From the NCBI RefSeq assembly GCF_027887165.1, contig NC_077230.1:339956322-340020321 (forward strand): a stretch of 64,000 nt of DNA, read 5' to 3'. Every line of letters begins with the position of its first letter. Position 1 is the first letter of the stretch. Made by a program: the position numbers and the translations under genes. The notes beneath the pieces are model-generated. The model saw only the letters and a program-made list of their open reading frames with translations. It did not search any database and was not told where the DNA came from. This stretch comes from Monodelphis domestica. Lineage: Eukaryota > Chordata > Mammalia > Didelphimorphia > Didelphidae. Below, in pieces: positions 33,479-45,805 of the stretch.

Positions 33479-35432
33479 TTTTTCTTTTAAACACTATTTT
33501 ATTTGGTCATTTTCAAATACTATTCATTAGAAACAAAGATCATTTTCTTTTCTTCCCTCACCCCCTCCCACAACCCGTCTCATTGGCGATGCGAGATTCC
33601 TCTGGGTATCACATTTGTCCTCGATCCGAACTCATTTCCATGTTATTGATTTTTGCACTAGGTTGTTCATTTAAAGTCTTTCCTCAATCATATCCTCTCC
33701 ACCCCTGTAGTCAAGTTGTTGCCTTTCCTCAGTGTTTTTACTCCCACCCTTTGTCCTCTGCTTGAAGGTAATTTTTTTTTCTCCTTAATCAATCCCTGCA
33801 GGTTGTTCAGAGACATTGCATTGATACTAATGGAAAAGTCCATTATGTTCAATTGTACCACATTATATCAGTCTCTGTCTATAATGTTCTCCTGGCTCTG
33901 CTCTTTTTGCTCTGCATAACTTCCTGGAGGTTGTTCCAGTCTGCATGGAATTCCTCCACTTTATTATTCCTTTGAGCACAATAGTATTCCATCACCAACA
34001 TATACCATAATTTGTTCAGCCATTCCCCAATTGAAGGGCATCCCCTCATTTTCCAGTTTTTTGCTACCACAAAGAGCACAGCTATGAATATTCTTGTACA
34101 TGTCTTTTTCCTTATTATCTCTTTGGGGTACAAACCCAGCAGTGCTATGGCTGGATCAAAGGGCAGACAGTCTTTTAGCGCCCTTTGATTGCCCTCCAGA
34201 ATGGTTGGATCAATTTACAACTCCACCAGCAATGAATTAATGTCCCAACTTTGCCACATCCCCTCCAACATTCATTACTTTCCTTTGCTGTCATGTTAGC
34301 CAATCTACTAGGTTTGAGGTGATACCTCAGAATTGTTTTGATTTGCATCTCTCTGATTATGAGAGATTTAGAACACTTTTTCATGTGCTTATTAATAGTT
34401 TTGATTTCTTTGGCTGAAAACTGCCTATTCATGTCCCTTGCCCATTTATCAATTGGAGAATGGCTTGATTTTTTTGTACAATTTATTTATTTTTATTTTT
34501 TTAAAAACCCTTACCTTCCGTCTTAGAGTCAATACGGTGTATTGGCTCCAAGGCAGAAGAGTGGTAAGGGCTAGGCAATGGGGGTCAAGTGACTTGCTCA
34601 GGGTCACACAGCTGGGAAGTGTCTGAGGCCAGATTTGAACCTAGGACCTCCCATCTCTAGGCCTGGCTCTCAATCCACTGAGCTACCCAGCTGCCCCCAT
34701 TTTTTGTACAATTTATTAAGCTCTTTATAAATTTGAGTAATTAGACCTTTGTCAGAGGTTTTTGTTATGAAGATTGTCTCCCAATTTGTTGCTTCCCTTC
34801 TAATTTTGGTTACATTGATTTTGTTTGTACAATAACTTTTTAATTTGATGTAATCAAAATTATTTATTTTACATTTTATGACCCTTTCTATGTCTTGCTT
34901 GGTTTTAAAGTCTTTCCCTTCCCAAAGGTCTGACATGTATACTATCCTGTGTTCACCTAATTTACTTATAGTTTCCTTCTTTATGTTCAAGTCATTCACC
35001 CATTCTGAGTTTATCTTGGTGTAGGGTATGAGGTGTTGATCCAAACCTAATATCTCCCAGCCTGTCTTCCAGTTTTCCCAGCAGTTTTTGTCAAATAGTG
35101 GATTTTTGTCCCAAAAGCTGGGGTCTTTGGGCTTGTCATAGACTGTCTTACTGAGGTCACTTACCCCAAGTCTATTTCACTGATCCTCCTTTCTGTCTCT
35201 TAGCCAGTACCAAATTGTTTTGATGACCACTGCTTTATAATATAGTTTGAGATCTGGGACTGTAAGGACACCTTCCTTTGTATTTTTTTTTTCATTATTT
35301 CCTTGGATATCCTTGATCTTTTGTTCTTCTGAATGAACTTTGTTATGGTTTTTTCTAATTCAGTAAAAAAATTTTTTTGGAAGTTCAATGGGTATGGCAG
35401 TAAATAGATAAGTTTGGGTAGGATGGTCATTT
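33479..35432 (-). mobile_element. L1, 5'-truncated copy (copy A)
   Basis: Contains the L1 3' UTR and the ORF2 C-terminal third, with the Cys-rich CWRGCGKVGTLIHCWWSC segment and the PSIGEWLNKLWYMLVMEYY block, broken by stops and frameshifts. It is broadly similar (I would guess about 90%) to copy B. Its 5' truncation point at 35432 touches the T-run of copy B, and a SINE is inserted at 34488-34699. Confidence 0.92.
34488..34699 (-). mobile_element. tRNA-derived SINE inserted in L1 copy A
   Basis: A full antisense SINE whose flanks carry a perfect 18-bp target duplication, ttttttgtacaatttatt, at 34470-34487 and 34700-34717. Copy B has the uninterrupted site near 36418-36435. It is therefore younger than L1 copy A. 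Confidence 0.97.
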
Positions 35433-35781
35433 TTTTTAAAAAATTATATTTTATTTGATCATTTCCAAGCATTATTCATTAAAGACATAGATCATTTTCT
35501 TTTCCTCCCCCCACCCCCACCCCCCATAGCCGACGCTAAATCCACTGGGCATTACATGTTTTCTTGATTTGAACCCATTGCTATGTTGATAATATTTGCA
35601 TTAGAGTGTTCATTTAGAGTCTCTCCTCTGTCATGTCCCCTCAATCGCTGTATTCAGGCAGTTGCTTTTCCTCGGTGTTTCCACTCCCATAGTTTATCCT
35701 TTGCTTATGAATAGTGTTTTTTTCTCCTGGATCCCTGCAAATTGTTCAGGGACATTACACCGCCACTAATGGAGAAGTCCA

Positions 35782-38700
35782 TTACGTTCGATTATACCAC
35801 AGTGTATTAGTCTCTGTGTACAATGTTCTCCTGGTTCTGCTCCTCTCGCTCTGCATCACTTCCTGGAGGTTGTTCCAGTCTCCATGGAACTTCTCCACTT
35901 TATTATTCCTTTTAGAACAATAGTATTCCATCACCAACATATACCACAATTTGTTCAGCCATTCCCCAATTGATGGGCATCCCCTCGTTTTCCAGTTTTT
36001 GGCCACCACAAAGAGCGCAGCTATGAATATTTTTGTACAAGGCTTTTTATCCATTATCTCTTTGGGGTACAGACCCAGCAGTGCTATGGCTGGATCAAAG
36101 GGCAGTCTTTTATCACCCTTTGGGCATAGTTCCAAATTGCCCTCCAGAATGGTTGGATCAGTTCACAACTCCACCAGCAATGAATTAATGTCCCTACTTT
36201 GCCACATCCCCTCCAGCATTCATTACTTTCCTTTGCTGTTATGTTAGCCAATCTGCTAGGTTTGAGGTGATACCTCAGAGTTGTTTTGATTTGCATCTCT
36301 CTGATTATAAGAGATTTAGAACACTTTTTCATGTGCTTATTAATAGTTTTGATTTCTTTATCTGAGAACTGCCTATCCATGTCCCTTGCCCATTTATCAA
36401 TTGGAGAATGGCTTGATTTTTTGTACAATTGATTTAGCTCTTTATAAATATGAGTAATTAAACCTTTGTCAGAAGTTTCTATGAAGATTTTTTCCCAATT
36501 TGTTGTTTCCCTTCTGATTTTAGTTACTGGTTTTGTTTGTACAAAAGCTTTTTAGTTTGATGTAGTCAAAATTATTTATTTTACATTTTGTGATTCTTTC
36601 TATGTCTTGCTTGGTTTTAAAGCCTTTCCCCTCCCAAAGGTCTGACATGTATACTATTCTGTGTTTACCCAATTTACTTATGGTTTCCTTCTTTATGTTT
36701 AAGTCACTCACCCATTTTGAATTTATCTTGGTGTAGGGTGTGAGGTGTTGATCTATTCCTAGTCTCTCCCACACTGTCTTCCAATTTTCCCAACAGTTTT
36801 TATCGAATAGTGGATTTTTGTCCCAAAAGCTGGGATCTTTGGGTTTATCGTATACTGTCTTGCTGAGGTCGCTTTCCCCCAGTCTATTCCACTGATCTTC
36901 CTTTCTGTTTCTTAGCCAGTACCAAATTGTTTTGATGACTGCTGCTTTGTAATATAGTTTAAGGTCAGGGACTGCAAGGCCCCCATCATATGTGTTTTTT
37001 TTCATTATTTCCCTGGATATCCTTGATCTTTTGTTCTTCCAAATGAACTTTGTTATGGTTTTTTCTAAATCAGTGAAGAAGTATTTTGGTAGTTCAATGG
37101 GTATGGCACTAAATAGATAAATAAGTTTGGGTAGGATGGTCATTTTTATTATATTGGCTCATCCTACCCATGAGCAGTTAATGTTTTTCCAATTGCTCAA
37201 GTCTAGTTTTAGTTGTGTGGAGAGTGTTTTGTAGTTGTGTTCATATAGTTCCTGTGTTTGTCTTGGCAGATAGATTCCTAAGTATTTTATTTTGTCTAAG
37301 GTGATTTTGAATGGGATTTCTCTTTCTAATTCTTGCTGCTGAGCTGTGTTGGAAATATATAGAAATGCTGATGACTTATGTGGTTTTATTTTGTATCCTG
37401 CAACTTTGCTAAAGTTGTTGATTATTTTGACTAGCTTTTTTGTTGATTCTCTAGGATTCTTTAAGTAGACCATCATGTCATCCGCAAAGAGTGATAACTT
37501 GTTCTCCTCATTGCCTATTTTAATGCCTTCAATTTCTTTTTCTTCTCTAATTGCTAATGCTAGTGTTTCTAGTACAATGTTAAACAATAGAGGTGATAAT
37601 GGGCATCCTTGTTTCACTCCTGATCTTATTGGGAATGCATCTAGTTTATCTCCATTGCAGATGATGTTAGCTGATGGTTTTAGATATATACTGTTTATTA
37701 TTTTTAGGAATGACCCTTCTATTCCTATGCTTTCTAGTGTTTTTAATAGGAATGGGTGTTGTATTTTATCAAGATAAGGCTTTTTCTGTGTTTATTGAGA
37801 TAATCATGTGATTTTTGTTGGTTTGCTTGTTGATATGGTCAATTATGTGGATGGTTTTCCTAATATTGAACCAGCCCTGCATTCCTGGTATAAATCCTAC
37901 TTGAACATAGTGAATGACCCTCCTGATCACTTGCTGAAGTCTTTTTGCTAGTATCCTGTTTAAGATTTTTGCATCTATGTTCATTAGGGAGATTGGTCTG
38001 TAGTTTTCTTTCTCTGTTTTTGACCTACCTGGCTTTGGAATCAGTACCATGTTTGTGTCATAAAAGGAATTTGGTAGAACTCCCACTTTGCTTATTATGT
38101 CAAATAGTTTGTATAGTATTGGGATTAGCTGTTCTTTGAATGTTTGATAGAATTCACTTGTGAATCCATCAGGCCCTGGGGATTTTTTCTTAGGCAGTTC
38201 TTTGATGGTCTGTTGGATTTCTTTTTCTGATATGGGGTTATTTAAGAATTCTATTTCTTCTTCTGTTAGTCTAGGCAATTTATATTTTTGTAAATATTCA
38301 TCCATATCACCTAGATTGGCATATTTATTGCCATATATTTGGGCAAAATAGTTTTTAATGATTGCCTTAATTTCCTCTTCATTGGAGGTGAGGTCTCCCT
38401 TTTCATCTATGATACTGTTAATTTGCTTTTCTCCCTCCTTTTTTAATTACATTGACTAGTACTTTGTCTATTTTGTTTGTTTTTTCAAAGTCACAGCTTC
38501 TTGTCTTATTTATTAGTTCAATAGTTTTATCACTTTCAATTTTATTAATTTCTCCCTTAATTTTTAGGATTTCTAATTTGGTTTTCTTCTGGTGGTTTTT
38601 AATTTGTTTGCTTTCAAGTTTTTTTATTTACATGTCCAATTCAATGATCTCTTCCCTCCCTAATTTGTTAATATATGCACTCAAGGATATGAATTTTCCT

Positions 38701-39579
38701 TTGAGTACTGCTTTGGCTGCATCCCACAAGGTTTTAAAGGATGTTTCACTATTGTCACTTTCTTCAATGAAATTATTAATTGTTTCTTTGATTTGTTCTC
38801 TAACTAACCGATTTTGGAGCATCATATTATTTAATTTCCCATTTATTTCTGATTTTGCTCTCCATGTATCCTTACTGATCATTATTTTTATTGCCTTATG
38901 ATCTGAAAAGGTTGCATTAATTATTTCTGCTTTTCTGCATTTGTATGCCATGTTGTTATGACCTAGTGTATGGTCAATCTTTGTGAATGTGCCATGTGGT
39001 GCTGAGAAGATGTATTCCTTTTTGTCCCTATTTATTTTCCCCATATATCTATTAACTCTAATTTTCTAAGATTTCATTCACCTCTTTTACCTCTTTTTTA
39101 TTTATTTTTTTATTTGATTTATCTAAATTTGATAGTTGTTGGTTCAGATCTCCCACTAGTATAGTTTTGTTATCTATTTCCTCCTTCAATTCTCTTAGTT
39201 TCTCCATTAGAAATTTGGATGCTATACCATTTGGTGCATACATGTTGATTAGTGAAATTTCCTCGTTGTCTATACTCCCTTTTATCAGGATATATTTACC
39301 TTCCCTATCCCTTTTAATCAGGTCTATTTTTGCTTTGGCTTTGTTAGATATCATGATTGCTACTCCTGCCTTCTTTCTATCAGTTGAGGCCCAAAAGGTC
39401 TTACTCCAACCTTTAATTCTGACCTTGTGAGTATTTGCCCGCTTCATATGTGTTTCTTGAAGACAACATATGGTAGGGTTTTGGGTTCTAATCCATTCTG
39501 CTATTTGTCTACATTTTATGGGTGAGTTCATTCCATTCACGTTCAATGTTATGATTGTCATTTGTGAATTCCCCAACAT
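35782..39579 (-). pseudogene. L1 ORF2 (endonuclease/reverse transcriptase), broken
   Basis: Non-LTR retrotransposon ORF2 for target-primed reverse transcription. Endonuclease: CLQETH, NMYAPN, GDLN and, after a frameshift at about 39045-39058, FSAPHGTFTKIDH and TFSDHK, so its catalytic landmarks survive in pieces. [31 protein letters not shown] and FADD (in [12 protein letters not shown]). The first catalytic aspartate block reads [11 protein letters not shown] where L1s usually have ID.EKAFD, so it is mutated. C-terminal Cys-rich CWRGCGKVGTLIHCWWSC is present. The frame is split into at least seven segments. Decayed copy, not a host gene. Confidence 0.93.
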
Positions 39580-40266
39580 TTTAATATCCTCTCCTAATTC
39601 TGACCTTTCTTCTTTTACTATAACCTTTTAAACCAGTGGTTTATTTTAAATCAGTCCCCCTAGTCCCCTCCCTTGTTATGCTTCCCTTTCTGGCCCCTCC
39701 CTTTTTGTTCCCTTCTCTTCCCCCCTCTCCTTCCCTCCCTTTTTATACTCCCTCCCCCCAGCCCTCCCTTAGTTTTCCCTTCTCCCTTACCTTGTTGGAT
39801 AAGATAGAATTCAAGATCCCAATGGATCTAGATGCTCTTCCCTCTTAGAGTTGATTTCACTGAGAGTAAGGTTTAAGTAATACCAATTAGTACTCTTTTC
39901 CTCTCCTTCTTATAAGAGAATTCTTCCCCTCCTCTTCCTATGTGTATTTTTGTGTGACAAAGATTATTCTATTTAATTTATTTCTATTTCTTCAAGTATA
40001 TCTTAGTACCATAATTTATTCCCCCCTCCCTTTTTCTTTCTTTTTGTTTTTTTCCCCTCCAAATCATGTTAATGCCCCGATCTTTCCCTATGAGTGATTC
40101 TTCAGATTACTCTATTATTGCATACAATTTTTGAAAGTTACATATAATATTTCCCTCATATGTTAGTATACATAATTTGATCTAATTGTTACCCTTACAG
40201 AAGAGAGTTTGAATAAAAGAAAAAAAAAACCTTTTCTCTTTTTCCCTTTCTTTCATATTTACCTTT

Positions 40267-41245
40267 TCATGTTTCTCTTGCTCTTTGTGTTTGGATGTCA
40301 AACTTTCCACTGAGTTCTGGTCTTTTCTTTACAAATACTTGGAAATTTTCTATTTTGTTGAATGCCCATACTTTCCCCTGGAAGTATATAGTCAGTTTTG
40401 ATGGATAGCTGATTCTTGGTTGAAGACCCAGTTCTCTTTCCTTTCTGAATATCGTGTTCCAGGCTTTGCGGGCTTTTAGCGTGGCAGCCACTAGGTCTTG
40501 TGTAATCCTTATTGGTGCTCCTCTGTATCTGAAGTTTCTCTTTTTAGCTTCTTGTAAGATTTTTTCCTTAGCTTGGAAGCTCTTGAATTTGGCGATTACA
40601 TTCCTGGGGGTTGTCTTTTGGGGATTTAGTATAGAGAGTGTTCTATGAGCCCTTTCTATTTCTATTTTGCCCCCTTTGTGGAGAATATCAGGGCAATTCT
40701 CTTCGATAATTTCTTGTAGTATGGCATCAATATTTTTGTTAATCTCTGGTTTTTCAGGTAGACCAATGATTCTCAAATTGTCTCTCCTTCCTCTGTTCCT
40801 CTGTCTGTCTCCTTGTCAGTGAGATATTTTATGTTTTCTTCTAATTCATTAATTTTTTGACTTCTTTATTAATTCTTGCTGTTTTGCAAGATCATTGGTC
40901 TCCAGTTGCTCAATTCTGGTCCTTAAGGCCTGGTTTTCTGCTTTAATTTTTTGGCATTCAGCTGTAATTTTTTGGTTCTCTAATATAATTTGTTGATTTT
41001 CTTTTTGAACCATTTCCCACTTCTCTTTCCAGAGGGCTTCCATCTTTCTGATGATAAGCTCCATTTGAGACTCTTCCAGGGCTTGTGGACAATTTTCATT
41101 TTTTTTTTCGGTTTGCCTTTGTTTGAGTTTCATCCAGTATTTCCTCTGTAGCCTGGGTTTTTCCTCCATAAAAATTTTCAAGGGTGACAGCTTTCTTTTT
41201 TGATTTCCTGGTGGGATTTTGAGGCTCCTGTGCACAGTTAGCCAT
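40267..41245 (-). pseudogene. L1 ORF1 (RNA-binding chaperone), broken
   Basis: The start ATG is at 41243-41245 (MANCAQEPQNPTRKSKKK). The frame shifts at the A10 run (T-run 41099-41108) and again between about 40780 and 40850. Landmarks: a Glu/Lys/Gln-rich coiled coil (KENQQIILENQKITAE), then the RRM and C-terminal domain (LRIIGLPE-type start, ENCPDIL, IEIERAHRT, RNVIAKFKSFQAKEKIL, GAPIRITQDL). The family binds L1 RNA in RNPs. This copy cannot give an intact protein. Confidence 0.9.
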
Positions 41246-41960
41246 TTTTTTTTCTGGATGTTTTCAGTTCCCTCTTTAGTCAGAACTCAGAGTCTGTTGA
41301 GCAGGTTTTTTGTGTATGGAGTTAATGAGCAGGCTCTCGATTTTCCTCTGTCCTTTGCAGCTTTTCTCGGTACTTTCCTCCAGGGGGCACTCAGTATCTG
41401 CGCTCTCTTACCCCCCTGGTTTTCTGATTTAGCTACTTTTGGGAATGGGTCTCCTACAGTCCTAGTCAATTCCCAAGGACCCCAAAATGCTCCCTGTTCA
41501 TTCTAGAGGCAGTCCTGTTTCACTCCCTGGTTCCTGTGGGCATGCTGGCTCTGGGCAGCTGAAGTCTGTATTCCCTCACATCTTGAGGTTTTCTGCCTAG
41601 CTGCCTTTGGGGGGGGGTGTCCCCTGCTCTCCTAGTCAGTTCCCAAGGGTGCATAAATGCCCTCTCTTCCCTTCAGAGGAGAGCTCATTGGTCTTGGCGT
41701 GCGCTGGCCCTGGGTCTGGCCCTATAGGTGGGGGTGGGGGAGGGTGGATCTACTCGAGTTAGGGTGGAAGCCCTTTCCCCCTCTTATAGACTGGTAAAGC
41801 CCCGATACCTTCACTGATGCGCCCCGCTCTACAGATCCTCCGCCCCTCTGATAAAGATTCTTAAGGTCTTTTGGAGTGATCCTTGTCGGTGTATGTCGGT
41901 GTATGTTGGGGAGAGTGAGTAAGCCAGGTTTAGCTGGCTGCCATGCTTACCTGGAAGTCC

Positions 41961-41971
41961 AGGGGTAATAA
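41961..41971. repeat. Target-site duplication, right copy
   Basis: aggggtaataa immediately follows the 5' end of L1 copy B and equals 33165-33175. Confidence 0.75.
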
Positions 41972-42480
41972 GTTTTATATTATTCTACGATCTCAAGGAT
42001 AGGTTGGGGACTTGCAAGTGTTTAGTGCTCCCAAAGTGGTCTAATTCAGGATAAAGTTTGTTTGCTGCCTCCTGATCTGAAATCTGCATGTTCTTGACCT
42101 TGTTTGGGGTCTGAGCCACTCGCAGCCAGGTGGGATGAAGCTGTACTGGTTCAGAAGGACAGAATTGCTGGCTTCTCTTTGTTCTGAGATACCTGCCCTG
42201 GTTTTTCCTCTACTTCTGAGTCACATGTCAATTTGCTGGTTTCTGAAACTGCTCCTTTCCCAGTACATAGTCCATGCCTCCCTACCCTGGAATACTGGAT
42301 GATACCTGCACAATCTTTAATCAATCTGCTTTGGAAAGGAGATCCAGAACTGGGTAATATGTGACAAAGCTTCTGGTTAATAGCTGTTCCTCAGACCACC
42401 TTGAATTCAAATTATTCAGAGATGTTTCCTGAAACATCTAAATAGTATGTCTTGCACTGAACTGTCCAGCCTTAAACACT
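41972..42480 (-). mobile_element. Old L1 5' UTR, right part of the split element
   Basis: Words such as 'gacttgcaagtgtttagtgc' and 'tcccaaagtggtctaattca', then 'ctgccctggtttttcctcta', match the 5' UTR-type region of the L1 at 56580-57050 ('ctgcaaatttttggtgcttc', 'caaagtgttaagat', 'ctgccctggttattccac'). This continues the element interrupted at 33175. Confidence 0.65.
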
Positions 42481-42664
42481 GTATTAACAGAGCTTATAAT
42501 TTATAATAGTAGAATCATGATTAAGCTTTATAGAGAAGAATGGAGAGGGAAAAGCCAGGAAACTGATGGGTTGGGAAGAAATGGCAATGAGGAAAAATGA
42601 AAGAGGATCACAAATGTAGAGCTAAAAGTTATTTTGTTCATGCAAATAGTCAGATCTAAACATT

Positions 42665-44440
42665 TGGAAAAATATTAATTGCTTGTGGGTAGGCTGAACG
42701 AATCTAATTAAAATGATAATTCTACCCAAATTAATTTACTTATTCAGTGCCATACCAATCAAATGACCAAAAATTACTTTCTAAAACTAGAAAAAAAATA
42801 ATAAAATTCATCTAGAAGAAAAAGATCAGGAATATCAAGGGAATTTTAAAAAAATGTCAAGGGTGATTACCTAGCAGTACCAGATCTCAAACTGTATTAT
42901 AAATCATCAAAACAATCTGGTACTGGCTAAGAAATAGAATGGTGGATCAATGGAATAGATTAGATGCACAATATACAGGGGTTAATGACCTTGGCAACCT
43001 AGTGTTTGATAAACCTAAAGATCCCAGATTTTGGAATAAGAACTCACTATTTGACAAAAACTGCTGGGAAAACTAGAAAATAGTATGGCAGAAATTAGGT
43101 ATAGATCTATAGTACCAAGATAAGGTCAAAATGGGTATATGATTTAGACTTAAAGGGTGAAACTATACACAAATTAGGGGAACATAGAATAGTCTACCTG
43201 TCAGATCTTTGGAGAAGGAAAGAACTTATGACCAAACAAGAGATAGGGAACATTACAAGATATGAAATGGACACTTTTCATTATATTATTTTAAGACTTT
43301 TTGTAGAAGCAGAACTAATGTAACTAGGACTAGAAGGGAAACAACAAATTGGGGAGAAATTTTTGCAGCAAATTTCTCTGATAAATGTTTCAGTTCTCAA
43401 GTATGTAGAGAACTAATTCAAATTTATAAGAATACAAGTCATTCTCCAGTAGACAAATGGTCAAAGAATATGAACAAGCAGTTTTCAAATGAAGAAACCA
43501 TAGCTATCAATACTATGAAATCACTATGGATTAGAGAAATGCAAAATTTAAAAACTCTGAAATACCACCTCACCTCATACCTATCAGGTTGGTCAACATT
43601 ACAGTAAAGGAAAATGATAAATTTTGAAGGGGATGTGGCAAAATTGGGACATTAATGCATTGTTGATGGAGTTGTGAACTGATCCAACCATTCTGGAGGG
43701 CAATTTGGAACTATGCCCCAAAACTATAAAACTGTGCATACCTTATGGTCCTAGTCCTATAATGCCACTACTAGATCTGTATTCCAAAGAGATTAAAAAA
43801 CCAAAAAAGATGGGATCGGGAGAAGGACCTGCTTGTACAAAAATATTTATGGCATCTCTTTTTGTGGTGGCAAAGAATTAAAAATTGAGGGGATGTCCAT
43901 CAGTTGGGGAATGGCTAAACAAATTGTGACTTGTTGATGATAGAATACTACTGTGCTATAAGAAATGATGAGTAGGATGCTTTGAGAAAGTTGGAAAGAT
44001 CTACATGAACTGATGTAGAGTGAAATAAACAGAACTGGGAGAACACTGTACATAACAGTAATGTTGTACGATGATCAACTGTGAAAGAATTAGCTACTTT
44101 CAGCAATACAGTGATCTGGGATAATTCTGAAGGACTTATGCAAAGAATGCTATCCACCTCCAGCGAAAGAGCTATTGAAGAAGGAATGCAGATCAAAGTA
44201 TATTATTTGTCACTTTTGTTTATTTATGTTTTTTGGTTTTATATGAGTATTTTCTTATAACAATGATCATTATGGAAATATGTTTTGCATGATTATTTAA
44301 AACCCAGATCAAATTGCTTACCATCTCAAAGATGGGGGAGGGAAGGGAGAGACAGAGACAATTCGAATGTTATAATTTCAGAAAATGTATGCTGAAAATT
44401 GTTATTACATGTAATTAGGAAAATAAAATAGATTTTTTTA
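42665..44440 (+). mobile_element. L1, 5'-truncated, plus strand (copy C)
   Basis: Begins within ORF2 at the stretch homologous to 37140-37180 of copy B ('gataattctacccaaattaa', 'gtgccataccaatcaaatga'). It runs through the ORF2 C-terminus to a different 3' UTR ('gaaatatgttttgcatgat') and an A-rich end. Frames are heavily broken, so it is older than copies A and B. A few short antisense frames overlap and are not genes. Confidence 0.9.
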
Positions 44441-44444
44441 AAGT

Positions 44445-44590
44445 TATTTAGTCCAACCCCATCATTTTATCATAAGGAAACTTAGGCCTGGGAGGTGGTT
44501 CTCAAGGTCACAGAAGTGGTGATGCAGGACTTAAAACTAAGTCCAATAAATCCAAATCTAGTGCTTTTGCTATAGCACCACATTGAAATG
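44445..44590 (+). repeat. MIR element
   Basis: 'taaggaaacttaggcctggg', 'ctcaaggtcacagaagtggt' and 'ctagtgcttttgctatagca' in sense MIR order. Confidence 0.65.
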
Positions 44591-44633
44591 TATCATGTGA
44601 AAAGAGTATGGAGAATGGAGAGAAGGGTGAAGA

Positions 44634-44735
44634 AATAAAGCTAGGCAAATGGAGGTAAGTGACTTGCCCAGAGTCACACAGCTAAATTGTATCTGAGGCT
44701 AGATTTGAACTCTGCTACCTAGCTATCCCTTGCCT
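44634..44735 (-). mobile_element. tRNA-derived SINE, partial
   Basis: Antisense middle part: 'gtgacttgcccagagtcaca', 'gatttgaactctgctaccta', then 'gctatccctt'. The tail half is missing and there is an internal deletion before 'ctgctacctagc'. Confidence 0.75.
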
Positions 44736-45055
44736 CATATAGTTGTAAAGAAAACTTTTTCTAAATCTTTAAATACTATAGATTTGGAATTATCATCATT
44801 GCCTGAATCCTTAGCTTTTTTTCCCATGTCATTGAATTTATGTTCTTTTTCAATATGACACAAAGTGTGAGAACTTGTTTTTCATATACTGTATTCCTTT
44901 ATATTAGGGAGAATTACTGTGTCTGGGATCTGGGTCCAGGATAGCATCTAATCTGTTACTTTTTGCATTTTCTTTGACCTTTGGAATTCCAAAGAATGTC
45001 TTCCTTTTTTTTTTTTTTAAACAGAATTTGGTTAATAAATGAAGGAAATAAGGGT
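44736..45055. other. Intergenic, nothing recognised
   Basis: T-rich sequence ending in a T-run near 45006-45019. No gene or named repeat. Confidence 0.5.
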
Positions 45056-45335
45056 TCTTTCCTGGGCCAGTTTGGGGAAGGGTTGAGGGTCTGCTTAGCC
45101 ACTTCTTTATTAGCTATTACCAGTTAAAGATGTCTTGGGATACTCAAGGCAGGGGCTGAATAATAAATTCCTAAAAATCAATTAGACTGCTTTATTCAGC
45201 TCAGGTTGCTCCTTGTTATGAGACAACTTTGGAGACCTAGATCATTTATTGATTATAATGCTGGCCTAATCAATAAGACAAATATTCATACCCCAAAATC
45301 AGTCTCTTGAGATAATTTTAATTTATTAATTTAAA
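45056..45335 (+). repeat. Dispersed repeat X, inverted partner at 50535-50800
   Basis: 'ggccagtttggggaagggtt', 'tgtcttgggatactcaaggc', 'ttattgattataatgctggc' and 'tctcttgagataattttaat' are matched in order on the opposite strand at 50535-50800. Probably an ERV-derived segment; family unnamed. Confidence 0.55.
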
Positions 45336-45714
45336 AAACAGAAGCAATGAGATAAGAGTGGTATGAGATATGGGTATGAATGGAATTCCTCAGCTTCCTG
45401 GTTTATTCAAGCCTAAATGATCAAAATCCCAGAATCTTGGAATTGTAAAATCCCAAGACCTTGTCACATCCTCCCTCCTGAAGGAGTAATAATCTGTATA
45501 GTATCCTTGACTAGTCATCTTGCCTTTTTGAAGACTTTAGGTGAAAAACAATTTAGAATCTGTGAAGATTGAATTTAGCTATCTCCTGATTGTAACAATG
45601 AAGGTACTTAGCTCTTCCTTGATAGTGAAGATAAAATTATAATCCCCAGTCTATTTTTAGATTTTAATCCCCAAAGTGTTAACTCAGTATTTAAAGTAGA
45701 TCTATCCATTTTAA

Positions 45715-45805
45715 CAACAAAAAGATGTTAACTAACTACAAAAAGTGAACTAACTAAAAAGGGTGTTAACTAACTAAAAAAGGTATAACTAACTAAAAAA
45801 GTGTG
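45715..45805 (+). repeat. Tandem 'ttaactaactaaaaa' repeat
   Basis: Four imperfect units of about 20 bp: 'gatgttaactaactacaaaa', 'agtgaactaactaaaaa', 'gggtgttaactaactaaaaa', 'aggtataactaactaaaaaa'. It sits in the U3-like part of LTR-like element 1. Confidence 0.85.

Larger units (their letters stand above)
35433..41960 (-). mobile_element. Full-length marsupial L1 (copy B)
   Basis: About 6.5 kb in the order (minus strand) 5' UTR about 41246-41960, ORF1 about 40267-41245, inter-ORF about 39580-40266, ORF2 about 35782-39579, 3' UTR 35433-35781 ending in a T-run on plus. Both ORFs carry frameshifts or stops, so it is not competent as read. The 5' end, ggacttccaggtaagcatgg, abuts the right-hand target duplication at 41961. 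Confidence 0.95.

Noticed and set aside
38452..38901. 149-codon plus-strand hydrophobic frame
   Set aside because: Antisense shadow of L1 ORF2.
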